A stretch of DNA of 64,000 bases from JAFGLZ01 sp964622545 (GTDB lineage: Bacteria; Planctomycetota; Phycisphaerae; UBA1845; JAFGLZ01), in NCBI GenBank assembly GCA_964622545.1, contig CAZUQM010000011.1:62001-126000 (forward strand). Reading direction: 5' to 3'. The notes below the pieces were generated by a model. The model worked only from the letters and a program-made list of their open reading frames with translations. It searched no databases and was not told the origin of the DNA. Position 1 is the stretch's first letter, and every line of letters starts with the position of its first letter. The position numbers and the translations under genes were made by a program. Below are positions 30,089 through 40,198 of this stretch, one piece after another.

Positions 30089-33000
30089 ATGGGAACCATC
30101 TCTTCCGGCGTAGGCCTGATGTCCGGCATGGACATCGAGGGCACCGTCAATGCCCTCATGGCGATCGAGAAGCGGCCCCAGAAGCAGCTCGAAAACCGCG
30201 TGGCCGGCCTCGTCCAACAGCGGACCGCCTACCTTGAGCTCAACGCGCTGATCCTGGCCATGAAGAGCGCCGGCTCCGGATTCAGCGAGGCCGACTTCTT
30301 CGACAAGTCCAAGGCCGTCAGCAGCAACGAGAACGTCCTCCAGGCCACCGCCTCCGAGGGGGCCCTGCCCGGCAACTACGCCTTTCAGGTCCATTCCCTC
30401 GTCAGCAGCCATCAGCTCATCTCCTCCGGCTTCGCCACGCCCGATGCCACACGCGTCGGCCCGACCACCCTCACCCTCGAAGGCATCGCCGCCAAGGTCA
30501 ATCCCGAGACCTCTCTCGACCTGTTCAACGGCGGCCAGGGCGTCCAGCGCGGCAAGATCCGGATTACCGACCGAAGCGGCGCCACCGCCGAGATCGACCT
30601 GGCCGCCGCCCTGACCGTCGACGACGTCCTCGACGCGATCAACAACCAGACCGACGTCAACGTCACGGCCGGCGTCTCCGGCGGACACATCGTCCTCACC
30701 GATCAGACGGGCCAGACCACAGGCCACCTCAGCGTCACCAACGTCGGCATGACCCGCACCGCCACCGATCTCGGCATCCTGGGCGCGGTCTCCGACGACG
30801 TCTTGACCGGCCAGGACGTGATCTATCTCACCGATCGCACCAGTCTGAGCCTGCTCAACGACGGCAACGGCGTCCGCCGCGAAGGAAGCCTCGACGACTT
30901 CAGCATCACCCTCCGCGACGGCTCGTCCTTCAACGTCAGCCTCTCCAGCAAGCTCAAGTCGAGCACCCGACTCGAGGCCCTCAACGGCGGCGCCGGCGTC
31001 GAGATGGGCACCTTTCGGATCACCAACCGCGCGGGTGCTTCGGCCGAGGTCACCCTCTCCGCCGAGCAGACCATCTCCGAGGTCCAGTCGGCCATCAACG
31101 CCGCCGGCAGCAGCATCGGGATTTCGTCCACGCTGGTCGACAGCCACTTGCTCATCAACGACAGCTCCGGCGGCGACGGCACCCTGTCCATCGAGGACGT
31201 CTCCGGCCACGCGGCGCGCGATCTCGGTATCGCCGCCGAGAGCGACGCGACCTCACTGACCGGCGCCGACATCTACGGCGTCCAGACGATCGGCGACGTC
31301 ATACGGGCGATCAACTTCGACAACGAGAACACCGGCGATCTGGTCGCCTCGCTCAGCAGCGACGGCAAGGGCATCGTGCTCACCGACGCCTCCGCCGGCA
31401 GCGGCGATCTGGTCGTCGAGGCCCTCGACAACGGTACGGGCACCTTCAGCAAGGCGGCCGAGGATCTCGGCATCCTCACCTCCTCGTCCACCGGCACGAT
31501 CGAGTCGCGAGCCTTGCTCGCCGGCCTCGACACCGTGCTCCTCAGGTCGCTCAACGGCGGCAGCGGCGTCGAGACCGGCACGATCCAGGTCACCGCCAAG
31601 GACGGCACCGTCACCCAGATCGACCTGACCGATGCCGCCACGCTCGGCGAGGTCCTCGAGGCCATCAACGCCACCAGCCAGACCAGCCACATCACCGCAG
31701 CAACCAACTCGGCCGGTAACGGCATCGTGCTCAGCGATCTCAGCGGCGGAGGCGGCAACCTCGTCGTCGAGGACCTCAGCGGCTCGGCGGCCGAGGACCT
31801 CAACCTGCTCGTCGACCAGGCCGTCGACCAGGTCGGCAGCGGCAACCTCCAACGCCAGTACGTCAGCGAGGCGACGGAGCTCAACAAGCTCAACGGCGGT
31901 CAGGGCGTCGCGCGTGGCCGCTTCACCATCACCGACACCTCCGGCGGTACCGCCACCATCGACCTGACCCAGGGCAACGAGAACGTCCTGGCCGACGTCA
32001 TCCGCGAGATCAACAACCACCCCGGCATCGAGGTGACGGCCTCCATCAACGACAAGGGCGACGGCCTGCTGCTGACCGACTCAGCCGGCGGTGCCGGCAG
32101 GCTCACCGTCGCCGAAGAGGGCGGCACCACCGCCGCCGACCTGGGCATCCTCGGTCAAGCCGACGAAGGCGAGACCACCCTCGACGGCTCCTTCGAGACC
32201 GCCATCGAGATCGACGCCGACGACACGCTTGTCGACGTCATGAACAAGGTCAACGCCTCCGGCTCGGGCCTGAGCGCCTCGGTCCTCAACGACGGCTCGT
32301 CCGTCGCGCCCTATCGGTTGGTCCTCCAGAGTGAATCGAGCGGGCGAAAAGGGGAGATGGTCATCGACGCCGGAGACGGTCCGCTCTCGTTCTCGACGCT
32401 CGTCGAGGCTCGTGACGCCGTCGTCTTCATCGGGGAGCCGGGCACCCCCACCAGCCTGACCCTCACCAGCAGCACGAACACCCTCGACGGTGTCGTCCCC
32501 AACGTCAAGATCGATCTGTTGGCCACCAGCAGTCAGCCCGTCGAGCTCACCGTCACCCGCGACGTCGACTCGCTCGTGACGGACATGAAGACCTTCGTCA
32601 ACACCTTCAACAAGGTGATCGATAAGATCGAGGACCAGACCAAGTTCAACGAGGAGACCTTCGAGAAGGGCGTCCTCTTCGGCGACAGCACCATCCAGCG
32701 CATTCGCAGCCGCCTCTACAGCATGTTCCGAGCCACCGTCGATACCGACGGCGCCTTCGCCAGGTTCTCCGACATCGGCATGACCCTGGGCAACGGGGCC
32801 AAGCTCCAATTCGACGAGGACACGTTCCGTCAGGCCTTCGCCGCCAACCCGGACGACGTCGTCGAGCTGTTCACCCTCGAAGAGGAAGGACTCGGAGCCG
32901 TCGTTAGCGACGCCATGGCCTCCATCACCGAATCCGAGACCGGTCTCATCGACCGGCGAAGCAACGCCTTGACCGATCAGGAAGAGCTGCTCAACCAACG

Positions 33001-33169
33001 CATCGAGCAGCTCCAAAACCTGCTCGACTCGAAGGAAGAGCGTCTGTACCGTGACTTCTACCAGATGGAGCAGGCCCTGGCCCAGCTCAACGGGATCCAA
33101 TCGAGCCTGTCCGGCCTGTCGGCGCTCGCCAGCCAGTTCAGCAGCAGTGCCGCCAGCGCCCTCGGATAG
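30089..33169 (+). CDS. fliD: Flagellar filament cap protein FliD, very long form
   Basis: 1026 residues against about 470 in enteric FliD. The ATG at 30089 opens the family N-terminus (SGVGLMSGMDIEGTVNALMA, then the coiled-coil LENRVAGLVQQRTAYLELN). The C-terminal FliD domain is complete: DMKTFVNTFNKVIDKIEDQT, FGDSTIQRIRSRL, a SDIGMTL block and a terminal coiled coil. The roughly 550 extra residues between carry tandem Flagellin_IN-type modules: LNGGxGV-x-RG-xxxITD headers near residues 145, 254 (degenerate), 297, 488 and 600, each with an AINN-type helix and a DLGIL tail. The protein caps the filament and directs flagellin folding outside the cell; the modules should form the variable, exposed domains. 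fliS follows. Confidence 0.95.
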   Translation: MGTISSGVGLMSGMDIEGTVNALMAIEKRPQKQLENRVAGLVQQRTAYLELNALILAMKSAGSGFSEADFFDKSKAVSSNENVLQATASEGALPGNYAFQVHSLVSSHQLISSGFATPDATRVGPTTLTLEGIAAKVNPETSLDLFNGGQGVQRGKIRITDRSGATAEIDLAAALTVDDVLDAINNQTDVNVTAGVSGGHIVLTDQTGQTTGHLSVTNVGMTRTATDLGILGAVSDDVLTGQDVIYLTDRTSLSLLNDGNGVRREGSLDDFSITLRDGSSFNVSLSSKLKSSTRLEALNGGAGVEMGTFRITNRAGASAEVTLSAEQTISEVQSAINAAGSSIGISSTLVDSHLLINDSSGGDGTLSIEDVSGHAARDLGIAAESDATSLTGADIYGVQTIGDVIRAINFDNENTGDLVASLSSDGKGIVLTDASAGSGDLVVEALDNGTGTFSKAAEDLGILTSSSTGTIESRALLAGLDTVLLRSLNGGSGVETGTIQVTAKDGTVTQIDLTDAATLGEVLEAINATSQTSHITAATNSAGNGIVLSDLSGGGGNLVVEDLSGSAAEDLNLLVDQAVDQVGSGNLQRQYVSEATELNKLNGGQGVARGRFTITDTSGGTATIDLTQGNENVLADVIREINNHPGIEVTASINDKGDGLLLTDSAGGAGRLTVAEEGGTTAADLGILGQADEGETTLDGSFETAIEIDADDTLVDVMNKVNASGSGLSASVLNDGSSVAPYRLVLQSESSGRKGEMVIDAGDGPLSFSTLVEARDAVVFIGEPGTPTSLTLTSSTNTLDGVVPNVKIDLLATSSQPVELTVTRDVDSLVTDMKTFVNTFNKVIDKIEDQTKFNEETFEKGVLFGDSTIQRIRSRLYSMFRATVDTDGAFARFSDIGMTLGNGAKLQFDEDTFRQAFAANPDDVVELFTLEEEGLGAVVSDAMASITESETGLIDRRSNALTDQEELLNQRIEQLQNLLDSKEERLYRDFYQMEQALAQLNGIQSSLSGLSALASQFSSSAASALG

Positions 33170-33350
33170 CCGCTTGGACAGGTCCGATATCCCAAGTGCT
33201 TATAGGGCGTAAGCTTAGGATGAACGCTCACTCTGTTTTTGCTCAATCGGTCCCCGGGCCTATCCGATACAAGCCGGGAGGCGCGGCCGGTGGCGTGGCG
33301 ACACCGACCCGCACGGATGACCGAGGCCAGCTAACCAGGGGGAGGTCGGC

Positions 33351-33809
33351 ATGGGTGCCGGCGGATCGAACGAATACCTCCGAAATCAGGTCCTGACCGC
33401 CTCGCAAGAGCAGCTCCAGATGATGCTCTACGACGGCGCCATTCGCTATGCGCGACTCGGAAGGCAGGCCATCCTCGACAACGACATCGAACAGTCCTTC
33501 AACCACCTTACCCGGTCCCAGCGCATCGTCTTAGAGATGATCAACGGCCTGCGGCCGGAGGTGAATCCCGATCTGTGCAGCCGCATGTCCGGTCTCTACA
33601 ACTTCATCTACCGCCGACTCGTCGACGGCAGCGTCAATCGGGACACCAAGGCCATCGATGAGGCGCTCGACATTCTCCAGTATCAGCGCGAAACCTGGGC
33701 CATGCTGATCAAGAAGCTCAACGAGGGTAACGGCCAGGCCCCCTCATCGCAGAGTGAGGCCGCCTCGCAGCCGCCTGAGCACGTCGAGTCCTTCAGCGTC
33801 GAGGGCTGA
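33351..33809 (+). CDS. fliS: Flagellar export chaperone FliS
   Basis: 152 residues: an all-helical FliS with NEYLRNQVLTASQEQLQMML near the start, NDIEQSFNHLTRSQRIV in the centre and an acidic, Ser/Gln-rich C-terminal tail that extends past the usual length of about 125. FliS binds the flagellin C-terminus in the cytoplasm and prevents premature polymerisation. GGGGGAGG lies 5 bases before the ATG. It follows fliD at 181 bases, a common pairing; flagellin itself is not in the window. Confidence 0.93.
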   Translation: MGAGGSNEYLRNQVLTASQEQLQMMLYDGAIRYARLGRQAILDNDIEQSFNHLTRSQRIVLEMINGLRPEVNPDLCSRMSGLYNFIYRRLVDGSVNRDTKAIDEALDILQYQRETWAMLIKKLNEGNGQAPSSQSEAASQPPEHVESFSVEG

Positions 33810-33956
33810 TCGGTCCGGCCCTTTACGGGCACTCGCCGCGAAATCTTGCCGTATGCAACTCCTGATGAACTGCCCGAATTGACGATCGTAAGTAGTAGGA
33901 CTTCATGTTGCTTGCCGGAGAGGGTGCCTCAACGCAACGCCAAGGGAGCATGCCGG

Positions 33957-35258
33957 ATGATACAACTAACTTTCTTAGCCAGGCTTATGGCTGATTCTGC
34001 CCGCTGGGCGGCCCGAAATGGCTCCCGCCGCCGTCACACCGGAGCCCTGGCGGTGTGCTTGGCGGGCCTGGTCATGACCTCCAAGGTCACCCTCGCCGAG
34101 CAGGCCCCATCGCCGGCCACACTCCCACAGGGCCTGCCCGCGCAACTCCCGGACACCGTCCCCGGCAAGATCGACCAGGTCGAGAAGGCCCTGCAGCAGG
34201 CCGACTACCCCGAGGCAGGACGAGCAGCCATCGCCGCGGTTACCCAGTCTTTGAGGCAGGCCCGCGTCGATTCCTCCAAGATGACCCTCTTCGCCACAGC
34301 GGTGCAGTCGCTCCTGCAGGTCGCCAGCGCGGCCAAAGAGGCCGGTGACTACCAGACCGCTGCCCACTGCTATAGCCAGGCCAGGTCCGTGCGAAGCGAT
34401 TTGAGCGAACCCATCCTCGGTCTGGCCGAAGTAGCCCGTCTGACGGGTCAGTCGTGGGAGGCCTTCCGACTCTACGGCGACTACCTCAAGGTCCCCGCGA
34501 CCGAACGGCCCCAAGACGAGCGCGCCCACCTGGGCTTGGGCTTGGTGTGCCTCTCCCTGGGCCAGAACAGCACCGCCCTCTACCACCTCAAGCGGGCCAC
34601 GCAGATCGCGCCCAACAACGCCGAGGCCCTGATGGCCTTGGCCCGAGCCCAGTGGCAATGCCGGAAATGGAAGGACGCCGTCAAGACCGGCGAACGGGCC
34701 GTCGCCATCGATGATCAGCAGCCCGAGGATAAGCGAAACCCGCAGTATCGCTACTGGTTGTCACACATCTACAACGATGCCGGCGAATTCGACAAGGGCC
34801 TCGAAGCCTGCCGGCGGTCGAACGCCGCCCTCCGTGACCAACTGAAGCGATACCCCAAGGACCTCGGACTACTCAACGATATGGAGAGAGGTCTCGACCT
34901 CCATTCGCAACTGCTCAATAAGGTGATGAACACTCCCACTGGCAGACAGAACCCCTCGCTCCATCTCGAGCTGGCCTCCGTCATCGAGGCCCAAGGCGCC
35001 ATCAAGCAGATCCGCCACGAGCTGCACGCCCTCGAGTTGCTGACCGGCGCCGTCGAGGCCTTTCCCAAGAACGCCGACCTCCTCCTGGCCGTCGGAAGGC
35101 TCGCCAGGTTGGTCGGAGATAGCGAGACCGCCATAGGGGCCTACCAGGCCATCCTCAAGATCGACCCTGACCGGGCCCAGGCCAAGGAGGCCTTACGCGA
35201 AATGGGCGCCCCGCTGCAGTCTCCCACCACCACGGCTGCCGGGCCAGTCACCGAATAG
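33957..35258 (+). CDS. Exported TPR protein
   Basis: 433 residues. The ATG at 33957 is chosen because GGGAG lies 9 bases upstream and the N-terminus then holds a signal-like segment (RRRHTGALAVCLAGLVMTSK, cleavage after LAEQ). At least five TPR units follow: AAKEAGDYQTAAHCYSQA, ARLTGQSWEAFRLYGDYL, GLVCLSLGQNSTALYHLKRA, ALARAQWQCRKWKDAVKTGE, and a C-terminal GRLARLVGDSETAIGAYQAI. It is probably a periplasmic or outer-membrane scaffold. Its position just downstream of fliD-fliS may be coincidental; no flagellar motif was recognised. An overlapping 14-codon reading frame begins at 33950 (MPDDTTNF...), which is noted without assigning meaning. Confidence 0.75.
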   Translation: MIQLTFLARLMADSARWAARNGSRRRHTGALAVCLAGLVMTSKVTLAEQAPSPATLPQGLPAQLPDTVPGKIDQVEKALQQADYPEAGRAAIAAVTQSLRQARVDSSKMTLFATAVQSLLQVASAAKEAGDYQTAAHCYSQARSVRSDLSEPILGLAEVARLTGQSWEAFRLYGDYLKVPATERPQDERAHLGLGLVCLSLGQNSTALYHLKRATQIAPNNAEALMALARAQWQCRKWKDAVKTGERAVAIDDQQPEDKRNPQYRYWLSHIYNDAGEFDKGLEACRRSNAALRDQLKRYPKDLGLLNDMERGLDLHSQLLNKVMNTPTGRQNPSLHLELASVIEAQGAIKQIRHELHALELLTGAVEAFPKNADLLLAVGRLARLVGDSETAIGAYQAILKIDPDRAQAKEALREMGAPLQSPTTTAAGPVTE

Positions 35259-35411
35259 CCCGTTTCCGAGCCGATGCCTCCTCGCCTCACCTCCGAGCGG
35301 GTCGGTGCCGACGGCCTCTTAGGGTACACTGACCCACCAAGGTCTGTGCGACGATGGCCGGCGACGGTCGACATCCGGCCCATCCGGTCGCGAACATGAC
35401 GGTATCCCGCC

Positions 35412-36491
35412 ATGAAGATCGGACCATTGGTCCTCAGCTCGAACGTCCTCCAGGCCCCGCTCGCGGGCTACAGCACCCTCGCCATGCGCCGCCTCGCCAG
35501 AGAGCAGGGCGCGGCCATGGCCTTCACCGAGGTCACCCTCGACCAGGCCGTCCTCAACTCCAAGAAGTTCCGCAAGCGCATCCTCGACATCGCACCCGAT
35601 GACCACCCCATCGGCGCCCAGATCATGGGACACAGCCCGGACGAGATGGCCCAGGCTGCCGCCACCCTCGTCGAAGGCGGCTACGACGGCATCGACCTCA
35701 ACCTCGCCTGCCCCGTCAAGAAGGTCCTTCATCGGCACCGTGGCGGCTATCTGCTGACCCAGCCTGAGGTTGCACTGGCCATCGTCCGAGCCGTCCGCCG
35801 GGCCGTCGGAGACCGCACCCCGCTGACGATCAAGCTCAGACGAGCCTTCGACGATGAGCCCGCCGACGAGGCCAACGTCCTGGCCATCCTCGACGGCGCC
35901 TTCGAGACCGGCATCGACGCGGCCACAATCCATCCGCGCACCGTGATGCAACGCTATCGTGGCCGAAGCGACTGGGACTTCCTGGCCCGCGCCAAACGCC
36001 GCACCGGCGATCGAATCCTCCTCGGCAGCGGTGACCTCTTCAGCCCCGACGACGTCGTTCGGATGATCCGCCAGACCGGCGTCGACGGCGTCACCCTGGC
36101 CCGCGGGGCCATCGGCAACCCATGGATGTTCCGCGATTGCCTGGCCGTGTTGAGCGGCCGACCCTTGCCCCCGCCGCCGACCGTCCCCGAGCAAGGCGAC
36201 GTGATCCGACGACATCTGACCTGGTGCCGTCAGGAGTTCGGCGACGCAAGAGGAAGCCGCTTCATGCGCAAGTTCGGCATCAAGTACGCCGAGTCGCACC
36301 CGTTCCGAAAAGAGGTCAAGCAGGCCGTGCTCGATGTCGGCACACCGGCCGCCTGGGAGGCGTTCCTCCAGACCTGGTACGACCCGGATCGCGACTGGCC
36401 GCCCGGCCGCCGGCGCAACGATCCGGGACACCTCGTCGCCGCCGGCGCCAAGCTCGGTCCCAACCCGACCCCATCCGTGAGGGACGCGTGA
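35412..36491 (+). CDS. dus: tRNA-dihydrouridine synthase family protein
   Basis: 359 residues of FMN-dependent TIM-barrel enzyme that reduces uridines in tRNA with NADPH. Family landmarks: QAPLAGYSTLAMRRLA (FMN loop, N-terminus), FTEVTLDQAVL, IGAQIMGHSPDEM, and the catalytic cysteine in DGIDLNLACPVKKVL, followed by a basic RHRGGYLL where many Dus proteins have GGAALL. ATIHPRTVMQRYRG and GVTLARGAIGNPW are the other substrate and FMN elements. The C-terminal helical domain (RRHLTWCRQEFG, MRKFGIKY) fits DusB-like forms. The stop overlaps the GTG start of the CPBP protease gene, so the two are coupled. Confidence 0.92.
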   Translation: MKIGPLVLSSNVLQAPLAGYSTLAMRRLAREQGAAMAFTEVTLDQAVLNSKKFRKRILDIAPDDHPIGAQIMGHSPDEMAQAAATLVEGGYDGIDLNLACPVKKVLHRHRGGYLLTQPEVALAIVRAVRRAVGDRTPLTIKLRRAFDDEPADEANVLAILDGAFETGIDAATIHPRTVMQRYRGRSDWDFLARAKRRTGDRILLGSGDLFSPDDVVRMIRQTGVDGVTLARGAIGNPWMFRDCLAVLSGRPLPPPPTVPEQGDVIRRHLTWCRQEFGDARGSRFMRKFGIKYAESHPFRKEVKQAVLDVGTPAAWEAFLQTWYDPDRDWPPGRRRNDPGHLVAAGAKLGPNPTPSVRDA

Positions 36492-37327
36492 ACGAATCCG
36501 ATGCAGACAGACCTCTACCTCAGGCCAGACCCGTGGCCCGGGCGCCCATGGTGCAGCTCGTCGACGAGCACGAGCCCCGCCCCGACGCCCCGACCGTCCC
36601 GCCCGACGATCCCCTCGTCGTAGGCCAGGGCGCCTGGTCGCTGCTGGGCGATATGGCCCTGACCAGCCTCGTCTTCTTCGGCGTCCTCATCGGTCTGGAG
36701 TTCGTGCTGATGGCCCTGGCCGGCGCCGGACCGGACGACGCCCCGCCCAACGCCTGGTGGATGGTCCTCCAACGGGCCGCCTTGTCCGCCGTCACCGTGG
36801 CCGTGCTCGTCGGCGTCCTCAGAAAGAACGACCAGTCGCTACGGAGCATCGGTTGGACCTCCGAGCGGGGCCGGATCGAGCTCTTCTGGGGTCTGGCAAC
36901 CTATGCGTCCATCGTCGCCTACCTGATCGGCGTCATGGTCGTCGTCACCAGCGTCTGGCCCGACGTCGTCAACGTCATGCAGAAGACCCAGCAGCGCAAC
37001 CTCGAGCGGCTTCCCGAGATGTCGATCGCCAGTGCCGTTGCGTTCTCGCTGATGGTCGGCATCAGCGAGGAGGTCTTCTTTCGAGGCTTCCTGCTGACGC
37101 GCCTCCGCGCGCTGACGGGCTCATGGCCGATCGCCCTGGTGGCCACCTCTGCGATCTTCGCCGTCCTGCACGCCCCGCAAGGATGGTTCAGTGTGCTGGT
37201 CATCGTCGGGCTCAGTTTCCTGCTCGGGCTCTGGTTCATCTGGCGGCGAAGCCTTGTCGCCCCCGTCGTCGCTCACGCCCTCTTCGATACGACCTCGCTG
37301 ATCCTCCTCAACGAGTTCGTCCGCTGA
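36488..37327 (+). CDS. CPBP-family intramembrane metalloprotease
   Basis: 279 residues starting at GTG 36488, which overlaps the upstream stop (GTGA). A Pro-rich cytoplasmic lead of about 50 residues is followed by six or more membrane segments. The CPBP/Rce1 signature is complete: motif 1 ISEEVFFRGFLLTRL (the paired glutamates), motif 2 AIFAVLHAPQGW, motif 3 VAHALFDTTSLI. Such proteases process or degrade membrane peptides; in bacteria some mediate bacteriocin self-immunity and some have unknown housekeeping roles. Coupling to dus gives no functional clue. Confidence 0.88.
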   Translation: MNESDADRPLPQARPVARAPMVQLVDEHEPRPDAPTVPPDDPLVVGQGAWSLLGDMALTSLVFFGVLIGLEFVLMALAGAGPDDAPPNAWWMVLQRAALSAVTVAVLVGVLRKNDQSLRSIGWTSERGRIELFWGLATYASIVAYLIGVMVVVTSVWPDVVNVMQKTQQRNLERLPEMSIASAVAFSLMVGISEEVFFRGFLLTRLRALTGSWPIALVATSAIFAVLHAPQGWFSVLVIVGLSFLLGLWFIWRRSLVAPVVAHALFDTTSLILLNEFVR

Positions 37328-37371
37328 GAGCCCATGCCCCGCATCGACGAGCCCATCACGACCAGCCGCCG

Positions 37372-38955
37372 TCACCTTCCCTTGACCCGAACGGCGTCGC
37401 GTGACGGCCCTTGGATCAGCCGCTTGGTGAACGGCCGGCGGCGGCCGTCCCGCTCGACGAAGCAGCCGACGAACGTGATGTCCTTGGCATGATCAACCTC
37501 GACATGGGCAGTGCACCCCGTCGCGTCGGCATGCCAGATGCAGCCCTTGAACGTGACCCCACACACAGGATGGCCGATCTTGCTGGACAGAATCGAACGC
37601 TGCGGCGACGCGGCCTGGATGCGATCGAAGAGGATCCCGTTCACCTTCCCCTGTCCGTGCCGCTCCTGCATGATGATCCGATACGCCTCCCCGCTCCACT
37701 GCTCTCCGGGAAGCCGCATCAGGTTCATCCGAATGTCCCGGTAGGTGATGTTCGAGTAGGTCGCCCCGTCCCGCATCCACAGGGCGCAGCCCCGCGAGGA
37801 GTCCACGATCTCGATGTCCTCGAAGAGGACGTCATGAATGTCGTACCGGCTCTCGGTGCCGATCTTGCACGAAGTCTTCCGCGTCATGATGATGCAGTCT
37901 CTCGCCGTGATATGGTGCGAGGCCCGTCCGATCCCGAAGCTGCCGGTGGTCTTCACGGCAATGGCGTCGTCGCCGCTGTAGATGAAGCAATCCTCGATCA
38001 CGACGTCGTCTGACATGTCCGGATTGATGCCGTCCGTGTTGGCAAGCCCCCAGTCGCCGAGGACCTTGACCCGCGCTACGGACACGTCGTGACACCCGAT
38101 CAGATGCACCGTCCACGCGCCGGGATCGCGCAGGACGACGTCCCTGATCGTCAGGCGCCGACACGAGAGGGCGACGATGAGACGCGCCTTCACGCCGTGC
38201 CGCTTCTGGAGGACGTGCCCGGCCCCGTCCAGGATGCCAAGCCCGCAGATCGCCGCGCCCTCGGCGCGATCGACCAGAACCAGGCAGCGACCCCCGCGAG
38301 CGGCCTGGTAGTCCTCAGGACGACCGGTCCCCTGGAGCATCGCCCCGGCCGCCACGTGTAGCGTCACGTGAGACCGGAGGCGGATCGATCGGCAGCGATG
38401 CACGCCGGGCCGCAGATAGACCGTCCCGCCCCCGGCGGCGGAGACGCGGTCGATGGCCTCCTGAATCCGCTGCGTGTGCTCGGCGACCGCACCGTCGGCC
38501 GGAGCGATCGCGACGACGCCGGCGGCGGACTCATCCGGCCTGGGTCCCGGAGGCTCCGGAAAGAGAAACAGATAGCCGTGCCCTTCGGCCCTCACGATTC
38601 GCGGCGTCGTGTCTGCCACCCGAAACGTGAGCGCCCCGGCCTCGACCGTGGCCTCGGCGCCGGCGCGATCCGGCCGGAGGCTCAGGGATCCGCCGCCCTT
38701 CGCGGAGACGCGCACCGTCGCCGGCGAGGACCCCGTCGACCGGAATCGTGCGACGTAGGTCCTTTCCAGACGCGTCCCCGGCTCCACGGGGATCGGGTGT
38801 CCATTCACGCTCACCGAGTAAGGAGCGTCCGTGGCCGACTCGGCCGCGGGCAGGGCAACGCCCGCCGCCGCCCGCGCTACGGGCGAGCCCCAAGACAAGC
38901 CGACAACGACCGCGGACAGCATCCACAGACACACCGATCCAGCACGCATCATCAT
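37372..38955 (-). CDS. Secreted GH28-type polygalacturonase-like enzyme
   Basis: 527 residues from the ATG at 38955; GGGAGGTG lies upstream and the product then starts with a signal peptide (MMMRAGSVCLWMLSAVVVGL, cleavage near VARAAAG). A beta-sandwich-like N-terminal domain (about 45-165) precedes a right-handed beta-helix. GH28 active-site motifs are present: NTDGINPDMSDDVVIED and SGDDAIAVKTTG, giving the catalytic aspartates. The family's later GHG and RIK motifs are not obvious, and at that place the protein has CKIGTES, as in rhamnogalacturonase-like or unclassified planctomycete GH28 relatives. It probably hydrolyses an acidic glycan outside the cytoplasm. Confidence 0.85.
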   Translation of the reverse strand: MMMRAGSVCLWMLSAVVVGLSWGSPVARAAAGVALPAAESATDAPYSVSVNGHPIPVEPGTRLERTYVARFRSTGSSPATVRVSAKGGGSLSLRPDRAGAEATVEAGALTFRVADTTPRIVRAEGHGYLFLFPEPPGPRPDESAAGVVAIAPADGAVAEHTQRIQEAIDRVSAAGGGTVYLRPGVHRCRSIRLRSHVTLHVAAGAMLQGTGRPEDYQAARGGRCLVLVDRAEGAAICGLGILDGAGHVLQKRHGVKARLIVALSCRRLTIRDVVLRDPGAWTVHLIGCHDVSVARVKVLGDWGLANTDGINPDMSDDVVIEDCFIYSGDDAIAVKTTGSFGIGRASHHITARDCIIMTRKTSCKIGTESRYDIHDVLFEDIEIVDSSRGCALWMRDGATYSNITYRDIRMNLMRLPGEQWSGEAYRIIMQERHGQGKVNGILFDRIQAASPQRSILSSKIGHPVCGVTFKGCIWHADATGCTAHVEVDHAKDITFVGCFVERDGRRRPFTKRLIQGPSRDAVRVKGR

Positions 38956-39077
38956 TCGAACGACACCTCCCACCCCCATGCCACGGGTGAACCAGCGTAA
39001 CCAAGCCAGGCTCCACATCAACCCACCGCGACCCGACCCGTAGGTCCCGTACGCATGACGGTTTGGGCGGGGGGCGC

Positions 39078-39168
39078 TTGCGAGCGAAAAGCAACCGACC
39101 CCCGCCGGCTCACGTGGCGTAGCCATGGCGAAGCCGGGTCCTCAGCGGGGTCCTTTGCCCCGAGAGGG
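39078..39168 (-). repeat. Dispersed palindromic element, copy C
   Basis: On the minus strand it reads GGACCCCGCTGAGGACCCGG, then CTTCGCCATGGCTACGCC, then a diverged right arm ending GTCGGTTGC, matching copies A (5016-5096) and B (56310-56385). A TGCCCTCTCGGGGCA-type hairpin precedes it, as in the other copies. Confidence 0.75.
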
Positions 39169-39258
39169 CAGCCTAGTAGTCCGACTCATTTGAATCTGTC
39201 GGTTCCCCAACTTCGGGGTCGTCGTCGGAGACGCTCCCACTTCGGATCGATGCCGCGC

Positions 39259-39336
39259 CGGAGACGCGACCGTGAGGGAGCGTTGCCGTTCAAGCGCTCC
39301 AACAGCACAGCTCCCTAACGGTCGCTGCTCTGAGCG
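39259..39336. repeat. Inverted pair related to the 59-bp tandem repeat
   Basis: 39259-39295 (minus) matches the repeat core from GCTTGAACGGCAACG to GTCTCCGG with one mismatch; about 39310-39336 (plus) is a looser copy (GCTCCCTAACGGTCGCTGCTC). Confidence 0.7.
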
Positions 39337-39758
39337 GCGTCTCGCCCTCCTGATCGGAACCCACAGAAACAAGTGTGGTCGGGTACTAGTGCTGCCTTTC
39401 AGAGGTATCGCGACGACCTGTCCGAGCCCCCGGAGTCATCCGGCGCGGCCGCGCGGCATGAATGCCGCGGCTCGAGCAGCAGCCGTGGCGTGTGCCCCCC
39501 TGTCCATAGTCGCACGATGTGTGAAACGCAGCACGAGAATAGTCGGGGGCCAAGCGTAGCGGCCGGTAAGCTGTTCGCGTGGCCGCCGGACGAAGCCCAG
39601 GCCAGCACCGCACGTCGTGCTTGTCTACCGAAGATGCCCCTGTCGACTTGTTGATTGGTGCTCGTGTCGACGTCTTGTTCCCCCTTCCGTCGAGCGCACC
39701 AGCCGCGCATCGACGCAACGACGCCACCATGGGCCGTGGAATCCTCGAGGAAAGAGAC

Positions 39759-40186
<428 letters not shown>

Positions 40187-40192
40187 ACGATC

Positions 40193-40198
40193 ATTGTA
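40193..40198 (-). promoter_or_regulatory. rnpB: -10 box of rnpB
   Basis: TACAAT on the minus strand, 6 bases before the predicted RNA 5' end, which is the right distance. No good -35 hexamer is seen at 16-18 bases. Confidence 0.55.

Larger units (their letters stand above)
38956..39758. other. Long repeat-bearing intergenic region
   Basis: 803 bases. Holds copy C of the palindromic element (about 39078-39168, minus), a minus-strand copy of the 59-bp-repeat core (39259-39295) and a degenerate forward copy of it (about 39310-39336). Further right no structure was seen before rnpB. Frames through it are Arg/Ser/Pro-rich and not protein-like. Confidence 0.5.

Noticed and set aside
33950..33994. 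Fourteen-codon leader peptide overlapping the start of the TPR gene
   Set aside because: A short frame with no attenuator-type hairpins; it cannot be told from chance.
39055..39730. Small genes in the spacer before rnpB
   Set aside because: Frames are Arg/Ser/Pro-rich, cross dispersed repeats and lack ribosome binding sites.
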